Positions 34,524 to 41,206 of a DNA stretch of 64,000 bases are shown in pieces. This stretch comes from JBEBVQ01 sp964527735 (GTDB lineage: Bacteria > Bacteroidota > Bacteroidia > Chitinophagales > Chitinophagaceae): positions 1 to 64,000 of the forward strand of contig CAZGPG010000004.1 in assembly GCA_964527735.1 (NCBI GenBank), in the 5' to 3' direction. The position numbers were made by a program, and so were the translations under genes. The notes beneath the pieces are model-generated. The model was not told where the DNA came from. It was given only the letters and a program-made list of their open reading frames with translations, and searched no databases. Position 1 is the first letter of the stretch; every line of letters begins with the position of its first letter.

Positions 34524-35648
34524 ATGGATACAGCATACCGATACATACTTGAACCCTACAACGGAATGAACAGCCGTTACCATTGCCCCAATTGTCAGCA
34601 TAGGGATAAAACCTTTTCCCGGTACATTGATACGGAAACAGGCGAACACGTATGCCCCACCGTTGGCCGGTGCAACCGTGAGAGCAACTGTGGTTATCAC
34701 CTCACCCCGAAACAATACTTTCATAATAATAGTATTTCATTTGATAAAACTCTGTTTCCCGTTTCCATACCCCTAAAGAGCAGAAAACAGGAAACACAAC
34801 CAAAGCAGGCTTCATTCATTCCGATTGAGGTATTTAAAGCCAACCTGAAAAGCTACGAAACGAACCACTTTATACAATACCTTATAAAGCTGTTTGGGGT
34901 TGAGGTTGCCGGTGAGTTAGTGAGCCGGTATTTTATAGGTACGTCTAATCACTGGCCGGGAGCAACCGTATTCTGGCAGATTGACACCGGCGGTAAGATC
35001 AGGACAGGGAAGATCATGCTTTATGATCCTGACACAGGAAAAAGAATAAAGGAACCGTTCAGTCATATCAACTGGATACATTCGATACTGAAACAGCCCG
35101 ATTTTGAATTAAAACAATGTCTGTTTGGTGAACACCTGCTTATTGACGAAAAAAAGCCGGTTGCCATAGTCGAGAGCGAAAAGACGGCGGTAATTGCCAG
35201 CGTTTATTTGCCCCGGTTTATTTGGTTGGCTGCTGGCAGCCTTACCAACCTGAATGCTGAAAAATGCTGTGTTTTAAACGGGCGAACCGTTATTTTGTTT
35301 CCTGACCTCAATGGCTATGATAAATGGGGTAATAAGGCCAAAGAACTTGCACATATTGCCAGCTTTCAGGTTTTCGATCTGCTGGAACGCAAAGCCACCG
35401 AAAGTGAAAAGAAACAGGGTTGGGATTTGGCTGATTATCTCATCCCATTCGATTGGCGGGCGTTCAGCAATCAAACACTAAAAGAGCAATTCAAAACTGA
35501 ATGGCTACAGCCTGAACCTGTACCAGATGATCAACAGATAAACCTTTGGCGGAGCTATCGGGATAGAGGGTTGCTGCCTGTTGAAGCGAAAGAAGTTATC
35601 CGGGAATTAATTAATGATCATGGTTTCATCATTGTAAATAATAATTAA
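34524..35648 (+). CDS. Primase-like protein with zinc ribbon and Toprim-like region (DUF6371 type)
   Basis: The protein has 374 residues. The N-terminal part has paired cysteines that would bind zinc: YHCPNCQHRDKTF, HVCPTVGRCNRESNCGYH. The middle has VAIVESEKTAVIASVY and VILFPDLNGYDKW, the acidic motifs expected of a Toprim fold. This is the pattern of Bacteroidota DUF6371 proteins related to CHC2 primases. It probably acts in DNA replication or maintenance of the element. The TGGCA array lies directly upstream. Priming activity is not proven. Confidence 0.75.
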   Translation: MDTAYRYILEPYNGMNSRYHCPNCQHRDKTFSRYIDTETGEHVCPTVGRCNRESNCGYHLTPKQYFHNNSISFDKTLFPVSIPLKSRKQETQPKQASFIPIEVFKANLKSYETNHFIQYLIKLFGVEVAGELVSRYFIGTSNHWPGATVFWQIDTGGKIRTGKIMLYDPDTGKRIKEPFSHINWIHSILKQPDFELKQCLFGEHLLIDEKKPVAIVESEKTAVIASVYLPRFIWLAAGSLTNLNAEKCCVLNGRTVILFPDLNGYDKWGNKAKELAHIASFQVFDLLERKATESEKKQGWDLADYLIPFDWRAFSNQTLKEQFKTEWLQPEPVPDDQQINLWRSYRDRGLLPVEAKEVIRELINDHGFIIVNNN

Positions 35649-35660
35649 AATACAGTAACA

Positions 35661-35963
35661 ATGGCATACAGAAAAGGGCAAAGCGGTAATCCGCATGGAC
35701 GACCTAAAGGAGCGCAAAATAAGATCACCAAAGATTTAAGGAATACGATAAAGCATTTTCTTGACAGGAATATCGAGCACCTGCAAAAAGATTATGATCA
35801 ATTAGACCCGCAGGAACGCCTGATATTTATGGAAAAGTTGTTAAAGTATGCAATACCGACAATGACACAATCCAAAATTGAATTGGAGCGTCTGACGGAT
35901 GAACAGCTTGATGAAATATTAAACCAGGTTGATGATAAACTAAAACACCATGAACAGGATTGA
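35661..35963 (+). CDS. DUF5681-domain protein
   Basis: The protein has 100 residues. The opening YRKGQSGNPHGRPKGAQNKI is the DUF5681 signature, found in small basic proteins of phages and mobile elements and sometimes near terminase genes. The rest is helical and charged. It lies 12 bases after the primase-like gene and overlaps the next gene by 14 bases. Confidence 0.82.
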   Translation: MAYRKGQSGNPHGRPKGAQNKITKDLRNTIKHFLDRNIEHLQKDYDQLDPQERLIFMEKLLKYAIPTMTQSKIELERLTDEQLDEILNQVDDKLKHHEQD

Positions 35964-36180
35964 AAAAATCAAAGCTATTAAAGCCGCAATGCAGGGTGAT
36001 ACAGATACCTATTACAAATACATGGGGCTTCCCGAATGCCCTGATAGGGTATTCCGTAAATTCATGGACGGCCTGATAACAAAACAACGGGATAAGTCAG
36101 TGATGATACATAAATACCGGCTTACCAAAGATCAGGTAAAAATGATAGCCGACTATCTCAATTCACGTAGAAAGCAATAG
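35950..36180 (+). CDS. Small conserved-looking hypothetical protein
   Basis: The protein has 76 residues and overlaps the DUF5681 gene by 14 bases, so translation is probably coupled. It is basic and helical: MNRIEKIKAIKAAMQGDTDT, then a PECPDRVFRKFMDGL segment and a lysine- and arginine-rich end. No domain was recognised. The tight overlap and matching strand support a real gene. Confidence 0.6.
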   Translation: MNRIEKIKAIKAAMQGDTDTYYKYMGLPECPDRVFRKFMDGLITKQRDKSVMIHKYRLTKDQVKMIADYLNSRRKQ

Positions 36181-36200
36181 ACTGAATAAGCCTCCGTATA

Positions 36201-36428
36201 TCAGATTGGCTTAGGCGGCAGAAAATCCTGTGGGTTACATTCCAGAATTTTCGCAATTTCATTTAGATGAAATACATTATATTTCTGCTCATATTTTGGA
36301 CTTTCCACCATTCCGATAAAACCATCCGACATACCTAATTCAAAGGCCAGTTGGGATTGAGAAATACCCTTTTCCAGTCTTTTCTCCCGGACTTTTTCTA
36401 TAACGTATATGTCTATTGCTGTCCTCAT
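36201..36428 (-). CDS. Cro/C1-type (XRE) repressor
   Basis: The protein has 75 residues. A single HTH_3 domain reads VREKRLEKGISQSQLAFELG, followed by MSDGFIGMVESPKY and LNEIAKILECNPQDFLPPKP. The N-terminal half is the DNA-binding helix-turn-helix. It is the only gene of the element core on the minus strand. Upstream, toward the divergent lipoprotein gene, lies the palindrome ACTCACT-TATT-AGTGAGT, a likely operator. Confidence 0.88.
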   Translation of the reverse strand: MRTAIDIYVIEKVREKRLEKGISQSQLAFELGMSDGFIGMVESPKYEQKYNVFHLNEIAKILECNPQDFLPPKPI

Positions 36429-36470
36429 CGGAAAGAGGATAGCAAGCTATTGTGAGTGGCAAACAATGCA

Positions 36471-36502
36471 ACTCACTTATTAGTGAGTGTTTTGTATTTT
36501 TG
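36471..36502. promoter_or_regulatory. Palindromic operator and -7 box between the repressor and lipoprotein genes
   Basis: ACTCACT (36471-36477) and AGTGAGT (36482-36488) are perfect inverted repeats with a 4-base centre, and a further half-site GTGAGTG lies at 36452-36458. TATTTTTG (36495-36502), matching the TAnnTTTG -7 element, is just downstream toward the lipoprotein gene. A repressor bound here would cover the promoter. Confidence 0.6.
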
Positions 36503-36521
36503 TCGTATAAAATCATATGAT

Positions 36522-36983
36522 ATGAAAAAACTAATGACAATCTTTACTATCATGTTATGTATCTATTTGCATTCATGCACGAAGAATGAGCAACCAACGC
36601 CGCCGGGCAGCAACCCGCCGGGAACAGTAACACCGCCGCCGCCGGTAACAGATTCGTGCGTTATCTGCTATTACGACATAGACACGCTATACACTGTCTA
36701 TAACGGATATGACCTTGAGATCAAAACAAGGATGCCGGTACAGGTAGTTGCCGACCTCATGACAGCTACCGAATATTTTCTTCATTCAGGTGCAGATACC
36801 ACGCTACATCCTGCGAACAGGGCGTTGATGAAACCCGCTATGGATATTTGTGAAAGGGAGCTATACAAAAAGGATGCAGGTTTTAAGCAGCATTTCGATG
36901 TTTGGAAGTTAGCTCGACCCGGCACATTGGCCGTCGGCGCACGAATATCAGGCATCCAGCCGTGTTGGTGGTATCTTCAATAA
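36522..36983 (+). CDS. Lipoprotein with proline-rich linker (element cargo)
   Basis: The protein has 153 residues from MKKLMTIFTIML. The lipobox is LHSC, so Cys20 would be lipidated. A proline/glycine-rich linker (PTPPGSNPPGTVTPPPP) then separates the anchor from a C-terminal domain of about 100 residues with CVICYYD and a final CWWYLQ. No family was recognised. It shares its anchor-plus-linker layout with the gene at 38133 in the same element. Confidence 0.65.
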   Translation: MKKLMTIFTIMLCIYLHSCTKNEQPTPPGSNPPGTVTPPPPVTDSCVICYYDIDTLYTVYNGYDLEIKTRMPVQVVADLMTATEYFLHSGADTTLHPANRALMKPAMDICERELYKKDAGFKQHFDVWKLARPGTLAVGARISGIQPCWWYLQ

Positions 36984-37120
36984 ATATCAATATGTACAGG
37001 GATAATCCAGACTACAAGTTAGAATTAGCGAAACCGGTATATGACCACACTTACCAAAGCTTTGTATTGGTCAGATAACTAAGCATAGTGTGTTACTAAT
37101 TATGGAATTTAATGCACAGC

Positions 37121-37155
37121 AACCAATATAATATATAAAATACAATATATTGGTT
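37121..37155. repeat. Inverted repeat upstream of the exported protein gene
   Basis: AACCAATATA (37121-37130) and TATATTGGTT (37146-37155) are perfect 10-base inverted repeats with a 15-base AT-rich loop. The repeat ends at an out-of-frame ATG at 37156 that opens a short leader-like frame. It is either an operator or a leader hairpin. Confidence 0.5.
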
Positions 37156-37207
37156 ATGAAAAAAACTATAATTATATTTTTATATTTACTACATGACAAA
37201 AAGAGCC

Positions 37208-37999
37208 ATGAAAATAATATATGCACTGATGTTGACTTTTATTATCCCGTTCACGCTTTCAGCCCAAACACGCCGGGTAATCGAACGCAGTAACCCTGTT
37301 CATGGAAGTTATACAAAGGGAGGAACGTATGTAAGTATTTTTGGAAAAGAGTACCCTCCAAGAGTAAAGAAAGAGTATGACGGGATTTATTACACCCCTA
37401 CACCGCCGGATACCTCATCTATCATTACATCTAAATATCGGCTGACAACAAAGGATGTCTTTAAGACCGGCCCGATTACTTGGCTGGGAGTTGATCTTAC
37501 TCATGCAAGCATGATTTGTTTTGATACAGCCATACACATGGATGAACTGCAAAACAAGTACATGCCGGATTGGAACGATATACTTATCCGTGAGAAAGAT
37601 AAATTCAGATTCAATAAAACATTTCACCGGTCAAATGTCATATATGCCCAGCATGTAACGGCTGCATTAAATTCAAGAATTGACAGGGATTTGCTTACCG
37701 ACTACATCCATTTGGATAACGAAAACTTACAGGCACACATACAGAATTATAATCTGGACGGACTGGCGGGTATAGGAGCAATATTATTTATAGATGGTTT
37801 TGATAAATGCGATCAGGCAATGGGGTATGGCCGGATAGTATTCATAGACATGAAGGATAAGGTTTTGCTATGGAGCGCACCTGTCAGGGGAGAACCACAG
37901 GGATTTGGTGTCCGGAATTATTGGGCAAATTCGTTAGGTCATATGCTTGAATATATTGAAAAGAATTGGGGGTATTGGAGAAATAGAATATTAGAATGA
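37208..37999 (+). CDS. Exported protein of unknown function (element cargo)
   Basis: The protein has 263 residues from MKIIYALMLTF, giving a signal peptide that ends at LSAQ. A start five codons upstream (37193) would weaken it. The mature part is rich in aromatic and charged residues: KSFHRSN-type and WLGVDLTHASMICF segments, DGLAGIGAILFIDGFDK and VLLWSAPVRGEPQGFGVRNY. No domain was recognised. It is flanked by the two lipoprotein genes. Confidence 0.6.
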   Translation: MKIIYALMLTFIIPFTLSAQTRRVIERSNPVHGSYTKGGTYVSIFGKEYPPRVKKEYDGIYYTPTPPDTSSIITSKYRLTTKDVFKTGPITWLGVDLTHASMICFDTAIHMDELQNKYMPDWNDILIREKDKFRFNKTFHRSNVIYAQHVTAALNSRIDRDLLTDYIHLDNENLQAHIQNYNLDGLAGIGAILFIDGFDKCDQAMGYGRIVFIDMKDKVLLWSAPVRGEPQGFGVRNYWANSLGHMLEYIEKNWGYWRNRILE

Positions 38000-38132
38000 A
38001 GTAGCGCGACCAAAAAAGAAAACATAGTAAACTCTGATCACCTGTTTTCAATAATTGAGAAAAGCCGGAATTTGAGAAATGAAATATATTTAATCAGTTC
38101 ATTACATGCAACACTTCTAAATACAACCAAAA

Positions 38133-38660
38133 ATGAGAAAACACACAATGTTTTTGCTGCTGTTCCTGCTTGCAGCCTGTTCCAAAGACCCGAACAATCC
38201 AACTCCGCCGCCCAATCCGCCCGGAGGGAATAATCCCGGCAATCCGCCGGGTACGCAGGGCAGTAATGGGCATGCTCATCATTTTATTCCCAACTGGGCA
38301 ACAGACACGCTTATTGGTTATGCCTATCCGGAATCCGATACCCTATATGTCGGCACGTCAAATGACAGCTCGTACGTTATTTTCAAATCTGTAAAATACT
38401 ATTTGTGGACATCGTCTGTAATGCCTGTTTCTGAACATCCTGATTGGTTTGAGGAAAATTCAGTTTATTATTATTTTTGCTATATCGGCATAAAGGCATT
38501 CGATAATGAAAATGCTTTAACTGGCGGCGTAGGCGCATATCCCCATAAGTACTATGACAGCAACTATGGTGTATGGAAAGAGCAGTCACAAAAATTATCT
38601 ATTTCAAGCCTTAAGCCGCCTTTTGCCGATCAGGGAATGGGAATGGGTATTTTTCATTAA
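38133..38660 (+). CDS. Lipoprotein with proline/glycine-rich linker (element cargo)
   Basis: The protein has 175 residues. A very short signal ends in the lipobox LLAAC (Cys16). The linker NPTPPPNPPGGNNPGNPPG is followed by a C-terminal domain with YAYPESDTLYVGTSNDSSYV and a GMGMGIFH end. No family was recognised. The layout repeats that of the lipoprotein at 36522, which suggests two independent surface cargo proteins rather than a duplicate, because the C-terminal domains differ. Confidence 0.65.
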   Translation: MRKHTMFLLLFLLAACSKDPNNPTPPPNPPGGNNPGNPPGTQGSNGHAHHFIPNWATDTLIGYAYPESDTLYVGTSNDSSYVIFKSVKYYLWTSSVMPVSEHPDWFEENSVYYYFCYIGIKAFDNENALTGGVGAYPHKYYDSNYGVWKEQSQKLSISSLKPPFADQGMGMGIFH

Positions 38661-38679
38661 TAGAAGCAACCGAAAAATG

Positions 38680-38694
38680 GCGGGATTTACCCGC
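38680..38694 (+). terminator. Possible weak terminator after the lipoprotein gene
   Basis: GCGGG (38680-38684) pairs with CCCGC (38690-38694) around ATTTA, 20 bases after the stop. The T-rich tract ATTTTT follows only 12 bases later, so termination strength is uncertain. Confidence 0.35.
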
Positions 38695-38921
38695 TGTTAT
38701 TACAATTTTTAGCACACAAATAATATGCTCTGTATCATGTTAATCAAAGATTTTTCCTTAGTCACTACGCGCGTACATAGCTACTGAACAACAAGCGTAA
38801 GCCTGATGTGCCATTCCTAAAAGCAATACATGAAAAATTAGTTTTGGATGGCAACTTCATTCTGGAAAAAGTCTGACCATTGAGCCAGACAATATTTCTG
38901 TTTTGTTTCCAAAATGCACTA

Positions 38922-38936
38922 TTTTTGCTGCAAAAA
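38922..38936. promoter_or_regulatory. AbiE promoter palindrome
   Basis: TTTTTGC-T-GCAAAAA is a perfect 15-base palindrome ending 11 bases before the TTG start of the AbiEi-like gene. It overlaps TATTTTTG, a good -7 element. AbiEi proteins repress their own operon by binding inverted repeats, so this is a likely operator. A longer copy of the same palindrome occurs at 40533-40549. Confidence 0.6.
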
Positions 38937-38947
38937 AGAAATAAAGG

Positions 38948-39568
38948 TTGAATTTCCTGCAATTCAAAGAGAAAATGTTCAGGCTGGCCTGCTTCAGTAT
39001 CCATCAAGTGTATGCATGGAAGCCGGATTTTGACCGAAACAACCTGACACGCTGGGCGAAGAAAGGTTATATCGTCCGGCTCAGGCAGGGATACTTCACC
39101 TTTCCTGAATACAAAGGCAAAAGCGATTATACCCTCTATTTTGCCAACCGGATTTACCGGCCTTCTTATATCAGCCTCCATACCGCCCTTGCCTTTTACG
39201 GCATGATCCCGGAAGCGGTAGTCCAGATCACCAGCGTAACTTCATTAAAAACGGTGTCATTCTCCAATGATTTCGGAACATATACTTACAACAGCATAAA
39301 AGAAGAACTGATGTTCGGGTATGATCTGAAACCCATGTCAGACAAAAGAACGCTGCAATTTGCCATTCCGGAAAAAGCGCTGCTGGATCTGCTTTATCTC
39401 TACCCGTTCTACGACAATGAGGAAGAGATGGAAGAATTACGGCTTGATGAAGATTTCCTGCATGAGCAACTGAATATACCCTTGCTGCTTGATTTCAGCG
39501 AAAAATTCCGGAATAAAGCCCTTGACCGGCGGCTGGGTCTGCTGCTTAAAACGTATGAACTAATATGA
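38948..39568 (+). CDS. abiEi: AbiEi-like antitoxin (type IV toxin-antitoxin)
   Basis: The protein has 206 residues using a TTG start; MNFLQFKEKMF then aligns with the usual family beginning, whereas the ATG at 38975 would remove nine residues. The AbiEi-type winged-helix region reads FDRNNLTRWAKKGYIVRLRQ, GYFTFPEY, and YISLHTALAFYGMIPE follows, with the C-terminal part EKALLDLLYLYPF. AbiEi proteins repress their operon and neutralise the AbiEii nucleotidyltransferase. Its stop overlaps the toxin start (ATGA), giving coupled translation. Confidence 0.85.
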   Translation: MNFLQFKEKMFRLACFSIHQVYAWKPDFDRNNLTRWAKKGYIVRLRQGYFTFPEYKGKSDYTLYFANRIYRPSYISLHTALAFYGMIPEAVVQITSVTSLKTVSFSNDFGTYTYNSIKEELMFGYDLKPMSDKRTLQFAIPEKALLDLLYLYPFYDNEEEMEELRLDEDFLHEQLNIPLLLDFSEKFRNKALDRRLGLLLKTYELI

Positions 39569-40350
39569 TACAGATCAGACAAATAAAACAATACTTCCCG
39601 GCAGAGATCCGTGAACATGCCATATTTCACAAACATATGCTCAAGGAGTACCTGCAATTGATGATATTGGATTATCTGTCCACTACTCCTTACGTACGGA
39701 AAATTACATTTATCGGTGGTACAAACCTGCGGCTGGTAAAGGGAATAGACCGGTTTTCCGAAGATCTGGACTTTGACTGCAAGCAGCTTTCCCAAACAGA
39801 ATTTATGGAAATGACGGATCAGGTGATTTTGTTCCTTGAACGTTCGGGCTGGCGGATAGAGACAAGGGATAGAAATAATCCGAAACTAACGGCTTTCAGG
39901 CGCAATATTCATTTCCCGGAACTGCTGTTTGATATGGAATTGAGCGGACACCGGGACGAACGTTTTCTGATCAAGATAGAAAGCCAGGATCAGGGTATTG
40001 TATATGACCCCGTTATTACCAATATAACCGGCTGCGGGTTTTTCTTTCCTTTTCCCGTTCCTTCCGACGGGGTACTATGCAGCATGAAGATTGCCGCTAT
40101 GCTGTCACGCGCCAAAGGGCGTGATTTCTATGATCTCATGTTCCTGCTGGCACAAACCAGACCGGATTATCAATTTTTATCGGAACGTTGCGGTATCCGT
40201 GACCTTGCGGCATTGAAAGAAGCAACAAAAAAACGGCTCCAGACCGTTGACCTGAAAAAAAAGCAAAAGGATTTTGAGCATCTCCTGTTCAATCGTGCGC
40301 ATAGCGAAAAGATACTGCGATTTGATGCTTTCATGGAAACATGCACATGA
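39565..40350 (+). CDS. abiEii: AbiEii/AbiGii nucleotidyltransferase toxin
   Basis: The protein has 261 residues. The nucleotidyltransferase core is intact: FIGGTNLRLVKGIDRFSEDL with GGT at 51-53, and the acidic residues of SEDLDFD (65-71). Further along are FDMELSGHRDERFLIKIE and the family segment SMKIAAMLSRAKGRDFYDLM. Such toxins modify tRNA or other nucleotide targets and can act as abortive-infection systems and as stabilisers of mobile DNA. It ends about 120 bases before attR. Confidence 0.9.
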   Translation: MIQIRQIKQYFPAEIREHAIFHKHMLKEYLQLMILDYLSTTPYVRKITFIGGTNLRLVKGIDRFSEDLDFDCKQLSQTEFMEMTDQVILFLERSGWRIETRDRNNPKLTAFRRNIHFPELLFDMELSGHRDERFLIKIESQDQGIVYDPVITNITGCGFFFPFPVPSDGVLCSMKIAAMLSRAKGRDFYDLMFLLAQTRPDYQFLSERCGIRDLAALKEATKKRLQTVDLKKKQKDFEHLLFNRAHSEKILRFDAFMETCT

Positions 40351-40410
40351 TGTGGTTCGCACGGAAAAAACATCGGCTATCTTACTCACTTTGTAAAGAT
40401 ACACACCGTT

Positions 40411-40428
40411 TTGTACCCTATTTGTACC
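40411..40428. promoter_or_regulatory. Right-end TTGTACC boxes
   Basis: TTGTACC occurs at 40411-40417 and 40422-40428, 11 bases apart and 40 bases inside attR. The same word occurs four times (counting the palindrome as two) at the left end. This mirrors the position expected of integrase arm sites. Confidence 0.5.
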
Positions 40429-40467
40429 CCACGCATATCAATCAATTGATTTTCAGCAAAAGTTACT

Positions 40468-40485
40468 TTCTGCATCGGAAAATAA
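40468..40485 (+). other. Right attachment site (attR)
   Basis: TTCTGCATCGGAAAATAA again encodes FCIGK-stop of MnmE, although no mnmE gene is here. It matches attL at 16 of 18 positions. Confidence 0.85.
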
Positions 40486-40532
40486 TGGTGCAATGGCTGG
40501 ACGGACAGGGCTATTTTGTTTCTATAATATAT

Positions 40533-40549
40533 CATTTTGCTGCAAAATG
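40533..40549. repeat. Second copy of the AbiE-type palindrome, outside the element
   Basis: CATTTTGC-T-GCAAAATG is a perfect 17-base palindrome sharing TTTTGCTGCAAAA with the AbiE promoter. The bases before and after it (TTTTGTTTC upstream, GAAATAAA downstream) also match the AbiE promoter region, so a promoter of the same kind once stood here. Confidence 0.6.
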
Positions 40550-40600
40550 GAAATAAAAACAACAAATGCGGATATAGTTTTCCTTTAACCTTATATACGC

Positions 40601-40708
40601 ATGATATTATATACAATCGGAAAGATTTCGTTAAGGTTAGATAAAGTCAACCAAGTGCTGGCGTTGTTCGGTGCAGAAGTAGGCGTAATCAAAAAATCCG
40701 GAACATGA
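40601..40708 (+). pseudogene. Remnant of a HipB-like antitoxin gene (C-terminal part)
   Basis: A 35-codon frame reads MILYTIGKISLRLDKVNQVL then ALFGAEVGVIKKSGT. The LRLDKVNQVLxLFG segment is typical of the C-terminal half of HipB-type Cro/C1 antitoxins, but the helix-turn-helix part is missing and no HipA follows. It lies in about 700 bases of decayed DNA right of attR. Confidence 0.6.
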
Positions 40709-40891
40709 GACAGGCATTGGACGGAATGCCATGTTGAAAAATACATGACTTAACGGCATTAATTAGCAACTCTGTTAATTAATATTTGAATTGAATTTTT
40801 AAATAAGGTTTTTGCATATTTAAATTTATGCTCCTTTTCTTAAATAGCGCGATGCTTTTTTAAAGAAACACAACAAACTTTATAAATTGAA

Positions 40892-41085
40892 ATGAAAAAT
40901 TTCAAAGCAGGTAATTACGTAAATCAGGGGTATTATACCAAAAGCCTGTTGTTAATGCACAGCAGGTTGTTGCAATTACAGGCGTCTCAATGCCAACTGC
41001 CTACAAGATTATCGAAGAGATGACATCTTATGGTATTTTAAAGGAAATGACCGGGGGTAAAAGAGGTCAGATTAATGGAAAATAG
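40892..41085 (+). pseudogene. Remnant of a Fic-family gene with internal deletion and frameshift
   Basis: An N-terminal piece from the ATG at 40892 reads MKNFKAGNYVNQGYYTK, like the start of Bacteroidota Fic proteins. From about 40942, in another frame, follows KPVVNAQQVVAITGVSMPTA, then YKIIEEMTSYGILKEMTGGKR, the C-terminal winged-helix end of such proteins, broken by a stop at 41083-41085. The central Fic domain with its HPFxxGNGR motif is gone. Between 40709 and 40891 nothing else is recognised. Confidence 0.65.
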
Positions 41086-41206
41086 GGAGAATGCTTCCTA
41101 TCAGAATGTCCTTTACTCCTCTCTTCACAAGTCCTGTGCACAGCATTGTGATAACCCCCCGAAAATCTATAAATTGCAGTAGCAAAATGGATCATTTTTA
41201 CTGCTT

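Larger units (their letters stand above)
29348..40485. mobile_element. 11.1-kb integrative element in the 3' end of mnmE
   Basis: It is bounded by TTTTGCATCGGAAAGTAA (29348-29365) and TTCTGCATCGGAAAATAA (40468-40485), an 18-bp direct repeat with two mismatches; both encode FCIGK-stop. The integrase gene is next to the left end after a HTH regulator, and AbiE toxin-antitoxin genes are next to the right end. In between are excisionase-like, DUF3987, primase-like, DUF5681, repressor and exported cargo genes. No relaxase, coupling protein or conjugation gene is present, so it would need a helper to move between cells. SGI1 and relatives use the same trmE/mnmE 3'-end site. Confidence 0.85.

Noticed and set aside
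29366..40467. Conjugative transposon
   Set aside because: No relaxase, TraG-like coupling protein or tra gene cluster was recognised.
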